Below, piece by piece: positions 7,566 to 13,268 of a DNA stretch of 27,060 nucleotides. The stretch spans positions 1-27,060 of the forward strand of contig JBAXYB010000033.1 in the NCBI GenBank assembly GCA_037127585.1, read 5' to 3'. Origin of the DNA: CAINDI01 sp037127585 (GTDB lineage Bacteria; Verrucomicrobiota; Verrucomicrobiia; Palsa-1439). A model generated the notes under the pieces. That model ran no database searches. It had not been told where the DNA came from and worked only from the letters and a program-made list of their open reading frames with translations. Numbering within the stretch: position 1 is the first letter of the stretch; the number at the start of each line of letters is the position of its first letter. A program made the position numbers and the translations under genes.

Positions 7566-9134
7566 TCAGCGTGCTCCTGTATGGGCCATGCCCGGTAAAA
7601 CTTCGTAACTGTCGGCGACGCGCCCGGTCACGATCCGATTGTACCCGTCCCGCTGTTTCAGCTGCGGGAAAACCGCGCCGAGTTCGGGTTCGAGAATCCG
7701 CGCCAAGCAGTCCATCATGTCGTCGTGGACGCCGACCGGGAACGGGATGTACTCGTCGTCTTTGAACTCCTGAATGAAATCGTGGGTCTTGCCGTCCGTG
7801 CTGCGGAACAACAGCCGCCGCGGGATCAGGACGCGCCGCTGCTCGAAGATCGGGATAAGTCTACGAATCCGGTCGACTTTAGGCATCTGGCCGCCGAGCG
7901 CCACGAGCGGGAAGCGGTAATTGATCTGGGCCTGGACGTACTTGATGTGCTCGACGTCGGCCATCATGCCGTACTGCTCGTAGCCGACATTCATCAGGCG
8001 GAAGCGGCGCGCAAGACTGAACAGCGAATTGGTCCGCTCGGTCAGGTTCATCCGGTCGCGAACCGCGTGCAGGATGTAGTAGTTGTTGTCCGGCGCCAAC
8101 CCGACCACGAGCTGGACGGTGTAGTCGTTGTTTTTCTTCTTGGCGTTGGCCGCGTCGACCAACCCGTAAATGTTCATGCCGCGGGGATCGAGGTCCGCCT
8201 CGTAATACTCCAGCCATTCTTCCTTGAACCCCTGCGCCTCGTCGGCGATCGGGTTCTGCAAATACTGGCAGGCGTAGACGTAAGGGCCGGACTTGCGGCG
8301 CTTGACCAGTTCCGCGGCCGGCATCAGGACCGGTGTGCCGTCGACCGTGCCGTCGTGCGTTGCGGGATAGATGCGCGGCAGGGCCGCCTCGCGATCGAGG
8401 ATGACCTTGTACGTGTCGTTGAAGTGATACCGCGTGCCGATCGTGCGCGTGCGCCCACCGACCGCGCCGAGCGACAGGGACATCCCCCAGGCCTCGGTCG
8501 TCTTCGCGATCTGGTCCGGCGTGGAAACCGACTCGGCCGTCACGACGTCGTCGTACACGAGATCGGTGAAGTGCTTGCCAATCGGCGAGCCATCCACCAG
8601 ACCCCACGCTTCGACGGTGTTCTCTTTCGGGTTCGTCGCCCGCTTGGTCGTGATCCCGTTGTCGAGACCCCAGGACGGCGATTCCTTCTCGGGGTTCTTG
8701 TAGAGCACGTCCGGGAACAGGTCCTGCAAAAAGGTGTTGGTCTCCAGCTCGGTCTTGATCTGCTTCAAGAACGCTTTGGCGATCGGGCGCGTGTGGGAGA
8801 AGATGCCGATCGTGACCGGATCCGTTTCCTCGGACTGCCGCAGAATCCGCTGGATCGAGTAGCCGAACGTGATGATCGTGCTCTTGTAGTGCTCGCGCGC
8901 CCAGAGATCGAGGTGGCCGTCGGGCGACTGTTCGACTTCACGGCAGCGGGCGTAGAGCCAGTCACGGTTCATGTCCTGCCGCTTGCAGCCAACGGTCAAC
9001 AGGAAGAAAAGATCGTGAAGGCAAAGTTGCCGGAGAGCCTCGGTGTCGCCATCTGAAAGGACACTGGTATACAGCGCGTTTGCCTCCACGCGAGTCATTA
9101 ACTGCCACGGAAATTTAGTGGGTTCAGCTGACAC
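7566..9134 (-). CDS. Terminase large subunit
   Basis: The DNA-packaging motor and nuclease. With a start at GTG 9134 the product is 522 residues. The ATPase half has a Walker A of the terminase type (AREHYKSTI, residues 79-87) and Walker B at DLVYDD (191-196). The RNase H-like nuclease half has candidate acidic residues D327 (GLVDAAN), E386 (VGYEQYG) and D471/D472/D475 (HDDMMD). The start is uncertain: no good Shine-Dalgarno precedes GTG 9134, and the alternative internal ATG is residue 13. An ATG overlapping the small-subunit stop (9174) opens another frame that ends after 16 codons. Function is certain; the N-terminus is not. Confidence 0.95.
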   Translation of the reverse strand: MSAEPTKFPWQLMTRVEANALYTSVLSDGDTEALRQLCLHDLFFLLTVGCKRQDMNRDWLYARCREVEQSPDGHLDLWAREHYKSTIITFGYSIQRILRQSEETDPVTIGIFSHTRPIAKAFLKQIKTELETNTFLQDLFPDVLYKNPEKESPSWGLDNGITTKRATNPKENTVEAWGLVDGSPIGKHFTDLVYDDVVTAESVSTPDQIAKTTEAWGMSLSLGAVGGRTRTIGTRYHFNDTYKVILDREAALPRIYPATHDGTVDGTPVLMPAAELVKRRKSGPYVYACQYLQNPIADEAQGFKEEWLEYYEADLDPRGMNIYGLVDAANAKKKNNDYTVQLVVGLAPDNNYYILHAVRDRMNLTERTNSLFSLARRFRLMNVGYEQYGMMADVEHIKYVQAQINYRFPLVALGGQMPKVDRIRRLIPIFEQRRVLIPRRLLFRSTDGKTHDFIQEFKDDEYIPFPVGVHDDMMDCLARILEPELGAVFPQLKQRDGYNRIVTGRVADSYEVLPGMAHTGAR

Positions 9135-9170
9135 AGGAAATATCGTTCGCGATGCCGTTGTCGTCTTCGT

Positions 9171-9623
9171 TCATTGCACAAAGTCCAGTTCGGGCAGGAC
9201 GCGCTTCGCCATGATGAGACGGGCGCGGTCGGCCAGGTCCACCGAGTTGACGGTTGCCTGGAGACTCAGGATCGGGCCGCCATCCGGGCCGGTGTGGATG
9301 CGCTTCTCGGAGAAGTCACATTCGCTCTTGCCGAGCAGCTCGCTGGCTTTCAAACGGGTCGCAATATCGACCTCGCCCGTCAGCGTCTTGGTGTCGACCA
9401 AGCCACCCCGCATCACTTCGGTCCAAAATTCTTTGCGCTCGGTCGCCGTGGCGATGAGCGACTTCTTCCCGCTGGCGTCGAGTTCGCGGGCGCGCATCGC
9501 GTCCTGGACCACCACCCGCTTCAGCAGGGCCGACGCTTCGTCCGTGCTGATCCCGGCGGCGAGAGCGGCCGCGCCGACGTCGCCGGCGAAGGCCTCCACG
9601 AATTTAGTCTCGGTCTCGGTCAC
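9171..9623 (-). CDS. Terminase small subunit
   Basis: A 150-residue protein that would recognise phage DNA and feed it to the large subunit. The N-terminus, KFVEAFAGDVGAAALAAGIS followed by DEASALLKRVVVQDAMRAR, is the helix-turn-helix pattern of Terminase_2-type small subunits. The middle has LKASELLGKSECDF, the helical oligomerisation part of the family. It starts at GTG 9623 in a GTGA overlap with the upstream membrane-protein gene and lies directly before the large subunit, the usual order. Confidence 0.85.
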   Translation of the reverse strand: MTETETKFVEAFAGDVGAAALAAGISTDEASALLKRVVVQDAMRARELDASGKKSLIATATERKEFWTEVMRGGLVDTKTLTGEVDIATRLKASELLGKSECDFSEKRIHTGPDGGPILSLQATVNSVDLADRARLIMAKRVLPELDFVQ

Positions 9624-9853
9624 TTTAGTTTTTCTTTGATTTCCAGGATGCCAAGTTTGATCCAGCCGATGTCGGTCTCGATCACGGAGACTTTGTTCAC
9701 CGCGGCGCGGGCGTCAGCCTGGGCGTCGCGGATCATGCTGCCATACAGCGCCAGGATCGTGACGATCCCGGCGACGGCCCAGAAGAGCACCTTGACCGGC
9801 GTGGAGCGTGAACGAGTCTCACGCTCCACGCCACAGTGTGGGCATTCCGGCAT
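9620..9853 (-). CDS. Small single-span membrane protein with N-terminal CPHC motif
   Basis: A 77-residue protein. Residues 4-7 are CPHC, half of a zinc-ribbon-like site; residues about 21-41 (KVLFWAVAGIVTILALYGSM) are one clear transmembrane segment. The C-terminal 35 residues are charged and helical (KVSVIETDIGWIKLGILEIK), a coiled-coil look similar to phage haemolysin-XhlA-like proteins. It lies between a holin-like gene and the terminase genes. A lysis-related role is possible but unproven. Confidence 0.65.
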   Translation of the reverse strand: MPECPHCGVERETRSRSTPVKVLFWAVAGIVTILALYGSMIRDAQADARAAVNKVSVIETDIGWIKLGILEIKEKLK

Positions 9854-9855
9854 GG

Positions 9856-10044
9856 TCAGGCCGAAGGCTGAACGACTGTGCCGCCCGTGACATTGCTGTC
9901 CTTGGCGAACAGTCCCGCGAGTGCGGCGCCGGCCGTTGAGAGCAGCACACCCAGGGTGTGTTCAAGGCCGGTCGGATATGTCTGCGACAGGTAGAGTCCC
10001 ACCGCGGCCAACGCGCCAAACAGAGTTGTTTTCCAGTTCTTCAT
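9856..10044 (-). CDS. Small two-span membrane protein, holin-like
   Basis: A 62-residue protein starting MKNWKTTLFGALAAVGLYLS, with a second hydrophobic stretch at HTLGVLLSTAGAALAGLF and a short polar tail (AKDSNVTGG). Two transmembrane segments, tiny size and position next to another small membrane protein resemble a phage holin pair. I prefer ATG 10044, preceded by GAAAGGACGA, over an upstream GTG at 10068 without a ribosome site. The lysin-like gene is far away at 18.7-19.0 kb, so this is not a classic lysis cassette and the holin call is tentative. Confidence 0.6.
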   Translation of the reverse strand: MKNWKTTLFGALAAVGLYLSQTYPTGLEHTLGVLLSTAGAALAGLFAKDSNVTGGTVVQPSA

Positions 10045-10068
10045 TCGTCCTTTCTCGCTGCGGGTCAC

Positions 10069-10160
10069 CGCCGCGATTCGTTGTGTTACGCATTCCTAGC
10101 GTTCCAAGACTATCAGAAAGCGGCAGGACTGACGAGACTAAAATGACCAGTGACGCAGAA
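10069..10160 (-). promoter_or_regulatory. Break in the minus-strand gene chain with a CGTAACA site
   Basis: The only gap of about 100 bases within the upstream half of block 1. Read on the minus strand it contains GCGTAACAC (CGTAACA core at 10084-10090), the same half-site seen in other control regions. A new promoter for the lysis and virion genes could lie here, but I see no convincing -35/-10 pair. Confidence 0.35.
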
Positions 10161-10343
10161 TCAGGCGGCGACAACTTCAAAGTCCGGGAAGTTCCGCGCG
10201 AGCATCAGGCGCAGGCCGGACTCGCTGCTGCGGTTCTCGGTCACGGCGATCGGCTCGCCATTCTTCGCGATCAGGCGGGCGTGCCATTGTTGGTCGGCGG
10301 CGGGGTTTCGGATGATGCGGGCTTTCTTGGTGCGGGTTTTCAT
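10161..10343 (-). CDS. Small basic protein, unknown
   Basis: A 60-residue protein (MKTRTKKARIIRNPAADQQW, then ARLIAKNGEPIAVTENRSSE). A short stretch, RLIAKNGEPIAVTE-Y/S, resembles the beta-hairpins of YegP-type DUF1508 repeats (W-F-L-A-NGE-I), but it is too short for a firm call. Start ATG 10343 lies three bases after the preceding stop, so it belongs to the small-gene chain of block 1. Function unknown. Confidence 0.6.
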   Translation of the reverse strand: MKTRTKKARIIRNPAADQQWHARLIAKNGEPIAVTENRSSESGLRLMLARNFPDFEVVAA

Positions 10344-10346
10344 AAA

Positions 10347-10538
10347 TCAAGCAGCGGTGACGACGCCCAGACCTTGACAGGTGGGGCAGGTTTCGTGGTG
10401 ATCCGAATAGACGATGTAGCCTTTTCCCCAGCAGCCGTCCTCGGGGCACGGCATCTCCAGGTCGGCCAGGTCGCGGTTTGACGGCGCGTCGAGAATCTCG
10501 GTCGTGATCGGCGCAAACGGGCAGTAGAGTTTTTTCAT
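10347..10538 (-). CDS. Small DnaJ-type zinc-ribbon protein
   Basis: A 63-residue protein with two Cys pairs of the DnaJ zinc-finger kind: CPEDGCWGKG (C-x4-C-x-G-x-G) and CPTCQGLG (C-x2-C-x-G-x-G), about 20 residues apart. One zinc ion is probably held by the four Cys. The N-terminal half has no recognisable domain. Such short zinc ribbons are frequent in phages and may bind nucleic acid or proteins. ATG 10538 overlaps the preceding stop as ATGA; the longer version of this frame reaching 10847 covers other genes and is rejected. Confidence 0.75.
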   Translation of the reverse strand: MKKLYCPFAPITTEILDAPSNRDLADLEMPCPEDGCWGKGYIVYSDHHETCPTCQGLGVVTAA

Positions 10539-10738
10539 AACAGCGACATCCGCCCGGCGACCCGGAGTGCGGCCAGGCGTGGGATTCCGAGGTATCTTTG
10601 GATTGCGTAGTGACGGCGGAAACGCGCCCAGAACGAGCGGTGACGGTAATTGACCGTGAGGTGTTCCTCGCCAGCGCGGCGGACGTGTTCGGACAGTGCG
10701 GCGAGGCGGCGCTGGAGACGACGGCGTTCCGCTCTCAT
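10535..10738 (-). CDS. Small very basic protein, unknown
   Basis: A 67-residue protein with an unusually high Arg content (MRAERRRLQRRLAALSEHVR at the start and FWARFRRHYAIQRYLG in the middle). Probably helical, perhaps nucleic-acid binding; no family recognised. ATG 10738 overlaps the stop of the upstream membrane-protein gene (ATGA), and its own stop overlaps the next start in the same way, which is the main support for it being translated. Confidence 0.55.
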   Translation of the reverse strand: MRAERRRLQRRLAALSEHVRRAGEEHLTVNYRHRSFWARFRRHYAIQRYLGIPRLAALRVAGRMSLL

Positions 10739-10905
10739 CGGCGGCCTCGTTGGGCGAAGACGTATCCCAGGTAAATCGGCCACACCACGAACAGCAGCGT
10801 GGACACGAGCAGCAAGATCGGGCCGTTGCAGTTGTCTGCGTCCTCACACTCGCTGCGGACGCCGACGGTGAAGAGCCAACCGACCAACCAGAGAAACAGC
10901 ATCAT
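10735..10905 (-). CDS. Small two-span membrane protein, unknown
   Basis: A 56-residue protein with hydrophobic segments at about 2-17 (MLFLWLVGWLFTVGV) and 30-49 (ILLLVSTLLFVVWPIYLGYV), separated by a short acidic loop with two Cys (ECEDADNC). This is a membrane hairpin, with a basic C-terminus (QRGRR) expected inside. AAAGGACAAAACCTC precedes the start and the ATG overlaps the upstream stop as ATGA. It could be a second holin-like or superinfection-related membrane protein; nothing decides this. Confidence 0.65.
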   Translation of the reverse strand: MMLFLWLVGWLFTVGVRSECEDADNCNGPILLLVSTLLFVVWPIYLGYVFAQRGRR

Positions 10906-11648
10906 GAGGTTTTGTCCTTTCGGGTGTCCGTGCCTCTGCCGTTCGTTTGAAACCACATGAGCGTCAAACAATGCCAAGCAACGTGCGCGAGATGATGACA
11001 ACCACTCTCCGCGTCGCGGTCTTCCCCGCGCCAGAACGCCCAAGCGTGACGGAGCATCGCGCCGAAGTTCAAATTCCACGCGTAGCCTTTGCGCCAGTTA
11101 TCCTCGGCGTACTTCGTCGCGCCATAACCGTAAACACGGGCGAGTTCCTCCAACGGCGTCGTTGGGATCAGATCGAACCGCTCCGGCTTCACACCCTTCT
11201 GGCCGCCGGTCGCCGCGTCGGTAATTCGGACCTCGCCAGTCGCGGGCGTCGGATCCGCCGCCGGCGAGACCAGGTCCAGTTTGATCCGGCGGCCGGTGAG
11301 ATAGGCGTACACGGGGATGCCGCACTGGTGGGCCGTGTAGACTTCCATGTTCGCGCCCTGTGATTTTTCCCAGCCGGGCAGGACGACCACCGCGTCGGCC
11401 TTGCAGACCTCGGGGAGATCGATCGCCATGTAGTGCGCGAGCGTTTTCGGCTTCGCGTCGGGGTTCTTGACCGGATCGAAGCCGTCCTGGCGATCGCGCT
11501 CGGCGGGGGAGAAGACGATGAGGTTGCCGCTCCGCAGCACGCCGGCGGCTTTGTCGAACGCGGGGAAGTTAAAATGCGGGATGCCGCGCATCGGGCCGGC
11601 CAGATAGACGCGGGTTTCTTTCGGGAGGTCGATCCACCAATCTTTCAT
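10902..11648 (-). CDS. DUF4406 + dATP/dGTP diphosphohydrolase-like fusion
   Basis: A 248-residue two-domain protein. Residues about 11-118 match DUF4406, a nucleoside deoxyribosyltransferase-like fold: VYLAGPMRGIPHFNFPAFD, then SPAERD, DLPEVCKADAVVVLPG and GANMEVYTAHQCGIPVYAY, where E102 sits where the family's nucleophilic Glu is found. Residues about 152-236 match the MazZ-type N-terminal domain (formerly DUF5664): KPERFDLIP, GYGATKYAEDNWRKG, MLRHAWAFWRGEDRD and the H-H-L-A-H-V-AWH metal-site region. MazG-like enzymes of this group hydrolyse dNTPs to dNMPs. A nucleotide-pool role is inferred; which nucleotide is unknown. It is joined by ATGA overlaps to the VRR-NUC gene upstream and a membrane-protein gene downstream. 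Confidence 0.82.
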   Translation of the reverse strand: MKDWWIDLPKETRVYLAGPMRGIPHFNFPAFDKAAGVLRSGNLIVFSPAERDRQDGFDPVKNPDAKPKTLAHYMAIDLPEVCKADAVVVLPGWEKSQGANMEVYTAHQCGIPVYAYLTGRRIKLDLVSPAADPTPATGEVRITDAATGGQKGVKPERFDLIPTTPLEELARVYGYGATKYAEDNWRKGYAWNLNFGAMLRHAWAFWRGEDRDAESGCHHLAHVAWHCLTLMWFQTNGRGTDTRKDKTS

Positions 11649-11989
11649 TTCAACCAGTCTTTCTCGCGGAGAGCCGCGATTACGCGGATCACGTCTTCCA
11701 CCTCGTGGCAGACGACGATGATCCCGCCGGACTTGACGACCTTTTCCAACCAGGCTTTCTGGCTATCGCGCAAGGTGTCCTTGCCGGCTTTGATTTCGAT
11801 CGCGATAAAGTGTCCGTGATAGAGGGCGCAGAGGTCGGCGACGCCGGGCTGGCCGAAGGTGACGAAGCGCGCGTTGCCTTGGGCGTCGCCGCGGTACATA
11901 CCACCGCTGCTGTTACGCCACCAGAAGACTCCGGCGCCGGTTAAGTACGTTGTCACCGCCTTGGTCAGCTGCTGTGCGGGCTTGCCCAT
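11645..11989 (-). CDS. VRR-NUC domain nuclease
   Basis: A 114-residue stand-alone VRR-NUC protein of the PD-(D/E)XK superfamily, known as structure-specific (Holliday-junction-like) nucleases in phages. The core is GQPGVADLCALYHGHFIAIE followed by IKAG, giving the G-x-D...ExK catalytic pattern, with a following Q in RDSQKAWLEKV and a conserved GG. The N-terminal part (WWRNSSGGMYRG) is also typical. No Shine-Dalgarno is seen before ATG 11989, and a candidate promoter lies so close that the mRNA may be leaderless. It is the first gene of block 1; in related phages this nuclease usually accompanies the SNF2/DUF2800/DUF2815/polymerase set found here in block 4. Confidence 0.88.
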   Translation of the reverse strand: MGKPAQQLTKAVTTYLTGAGVFWWRNSSGGMYRGDAQGNARFVTFGQPGVADLCALYHGHFIAIEIKAGKDTLRDSQKAWLEKVVKSGGIIVVCHEVEDVIRVIAALREKDWLK

Positions 11990-11997
11990 GGGCGGAC

Positions 11998-12029
11998 TCG
12001 TTACGCTTAATCAGCGGGCGAGTCAACAA
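11998..12029 (-). promoter_or_regulatory. Candidate block 1 promoter with CGTAAC site
   Basis: On the minus strand TTGTTGACT (12029-12021) supplies a -35 TTGACT. Seventeen bases later comes TAACGA (12003-11998), a poor -10. A GCGTAAC element (12006-12000) overlaps it. The same TTGTTGACT plus a GCTGATT element recurs upstream of the block 3 lysin gene. A transcript from here would begin within a few bases of ATG 11989. Confidence 0.4.
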
Positions 12030-12042
12030 AAAAGATTGGGGA

Positions 12043-12138
12043 GGCGAAAAATTTTTTAGGGGGTGGGATACCCCACCGACGGCGGGGCGGTCTAAAAAGC
12101 CGCGGCGGCCGATTCGGGAAGAGGGGGCGAAAAATTTT
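12043..12138. repeat. 13-base direct repeat GGCGAAAAATTTT
   Basis: Two exact copies at 12043-12055 and 12126-12138, upstream of the VRR-NUC gene. Between them lies an inverted repeat, GGTGGG ATAC CCCACC. Each copy contains AAAAATTTT, a possibly bent AT tract in GC-rich DNA. Confidence 0.7.
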
Positions 12139-12282
12139 CCGGTCTCTTCGGTCTACGGTCTTCGTCTCTGGTACTTGATTCCTCATTACTCAACTCTCTG
12201 GGAATCGGGGGTGCGGGGTGGCCTGGTGCGTGTGTGCAATGGACGGGGTGGGGCATCATCGATAAACGGCATTGATCCATGT

Positions 12283-12341
12283 GGACGCTGCGCGTCGCAA
12301 TCAAAGGGCGCAGAGGGGCGATGAGGACGCTGCGCGTCGCA
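12283..12341. repeat. 17-base direct repeat, hairpin-forming
   Basis: GGACGCTGCGCGTCGCA occurs at 12283-12299 and again at 12325-12341, 42 bases apart (about four helical turns). Each copy can fold as GACGC-TGC-GCGTC. Confidence 0.75.
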
Positions 12342-12384
12342 TAGTCGGAAAGGAACGCCCTTGGTCGGGCGGGGCGCGGCCCGT

Positions 12385-12444
12385 GCCGCGTCCGCTTCGC
12401 CTGACAGAATGTCAGTCGATCCGCGCCGCGCCGCGTCCGCTTCG
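12385..12444. repeat. 15-base direct repeat GCCGCGTCCGCTTCG
   Basis: Exact copies at 12385-12399 and 12430-12444. Between them lies the palindrome CTGACA-GAA-TGTCAG (12401-12415), an operator-like 6-3-6 dyad. Confidence 0.7.
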
Positions 12445-12496
12445 ATCGCTGCTATCCTGGACTCTTCAGGAGACAGACGGTTCCGTCCGCGACCTT

Positions 12497-12515
12497 CTGT
12501 CCCTGAAAGGGACAG
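12497..12515. other. Perfect 8-bp hairpin
   Basis: CTGTCCCT and AGGGACAG around a GAA loop; GAC and GTC just outside can extend it by three pairs past a bulge. No T-run follows on either side, so it is not a standard terminator. A second small dyad, GACGG-TT-CCGTC, lies at 12476-12487. Confidence 0.6.
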
Positions 12516-12634
12516 GTCAAAGAAATAGTTGGTAAATAGCTGGACAGCAACACTTTCGGACTAATTGAACTTTTCGGTTTGGAACGGCTCGCAAGTCGTT
12601 GCGGCGCAATGGTGCTCGTTTGTAGCTGCGTGCT

Positions 12635-12830
12635 CAATTCCGGATCAATTCCGCGGATTCCGGAACGGAGGCCAGGCCAAAGGTCAGACCTATGAGCCCG
12701 AAGCGCTTCAACTCATTCTATCAGAGGTGTTTCAATGTCTACTAGATTAGTAGACTATTGGCTATATATTGTAAATCGTTGAGTCGCATAGTCTTCCCGT
12801 CTTAGAATCTCTGGAATTGCTCTGGAATTG
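12635..12830. other. Inverted pairs of CAATTCC heptamers around a hairpin; candidate origin or operator array
   Basis: CAATTCC occurs at 12635 and 12646 (11-base spacing). Its complement GGAATTG occurs at 12813 and 12824 (again 11 bases, within the tandem repeat CTCTGGAATTG). Between the pairs lie AGGTC-A-GACCT (12681-12691), GAAGCGCTTC (12700-12709), the long hairpin at 12733-12760 and an AT-rich tract. One-turn spacing and inverted symmetry are typical of protein-binding arrays; origin function is inference. Confidence 0.5.
12733..12760. other. 12-bp hairpin with one bulge
   Basis: GTCTACTA-GAT-TAGTAGAC is a perfect 8-bp dyad with a 3-base loop (12737-12755). CAAT before and ATTG after extend it to 12 pairs with one bulged T. 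An AT-rich run (CTATATATTGTAAAT) follows. Not explained by any gene. Confidence 0.65.
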
Positions 12831-13018
12831 AGCCGAATCGGCCACAAAGCGTTGCGATCACGCCTGCTTACAGAATTAATTGAACGATACGGCGATTCCG
12901 CCCTGCGCACCAGCGGTTTACCTCTTGGCCCGCCGCCCAGAATCGAGCGAATTCAACGTCGCACAATCTTTTCTGCTACACGCTCCAAAGTCAGCTCGGA
13001 ACGGCCGCGGCGTCGGAT

Positions 13019-13048
13019 CGTAACACCATGGCCCGCACGCGTAACACC
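13019..13048. promoter_or_regulatory. Direct CGTAACACC repeats, two helical turns apart
   Basis: Exact CGTAACACC at 13019-13027 and 13040-13048, a 21-base period that puts both copies on the same face of the helix. Related half-sites surround the downstream promoter. Likely binding sites for a phage regulator not encoded in this window. Confidence 0.5.
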
Positions 13049-13176
13049 TTTGACCTGACGCCTGGCACGGCGACTGCTTAGTGCGTTCGCAGAATCAGCT
13101 GGTATCTGGCACGGAACGTGTTGCGGACAGCTCAAAAGCGAGGTGAAACCACTGCAAAGATTTATGAAAATAGTTG

Positions 13177-13211
13177 TTGCGTTACGCACGGATCAGCTTA
13201 TACTGCGTAAC
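13177..13211 (+). promoter_or_regulatory. Candidate block 2 promoter within a GTTACGCA/TGCGTAAC dyad
   Basis: TTGCGT (13177-13182), a 16-base spacer and TATACT (13199-13204) form a sigma70-like promoter. A perfect 8-bp inverted repeat, GTTACGCA (13181-13188) and TGCGTAAC (13204-13211), brackets the spacer and -10. A bound repressor would block RNA polymerase. The first gene starts 58 bases downstream of the dyad. Confidence 0.55.
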
Positions 13212-13252
13212 AGTTCAGCAGGGAGCTGGACGAAGCGAAACGAAAACAAAGA

Positions 13253-13264
13253 AAAGGACTAGCA
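13253..13264 (+). promoter_or_regulatory. Repeated ribosome-binding leader, copy 1
   Basis: AAAGGACTAGCA ends 4 bases before ATG 13269. The same 12 bases recur before the next two genes. AAAGGA is the Shine-Dalgarno core; the conserved CTAGCA beyond it is not needed for ribosome binding. Confidence 0.7.
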
Positions 13265-13268
13265 GACA

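Larger units (their letters stand above)
11990..13268. other. Non-coding divergent control region of 1.28 kb
   Basis: No convincing gene lies here on either strand; the short open frames have no ribosome site, family pattern or gene-like composition. The region separates the leftward packaging block from the rightward unknown block. It holds direct repeats (12043/12126, 12283/12325, 12385/12430), many palindromes between 12400 and 12760, AT-rich DNA near 12760-12780, the heptamer pairs at 12635-12830 and CGTAAC-type sites from 13019 to 13211. It is the best place in the window for a replication origin or main control switch. Confidence 0.6.

Noticed and set aside
7725..9056. Plus-strand open frame of 443 codons
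   Set aside because: Antisense to the large terminase gene, which has full motifs; no ribosome site or family pattern on the plus strand.
10128..10134. CTGACGA on the plus strand near 10.1 kb as a possible hammerhead core
   Set aside because: No stem II followed by GAAA; the sequence runs into another gene on the opposite strand.
10902..11648. Evidence that the phage genome contains 2-aminoadenine
   Set aside because: A MazZ-like domain alone is not enough; no PurZ-like synthetase or DatZ-like enzyme is in the window, and such domains occur in many ordinary phages.
12463..12469. A second CTGAAGA on the minus strand as a possible hammerhead core
   Set aside because: No pairing stem II and no GAAA box follow; stem I and III partners are also missing.
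12828..13189. Short open frames on both strands (12828-13058 plus, 12953-13189 minus)
   Set aside because: No ribosome site, no family pattern; they cover CGTAACACC repeats and a promoter region. The minus frame's Arg-rich end was considered as a small DNA-binding protein but nothing supports it.
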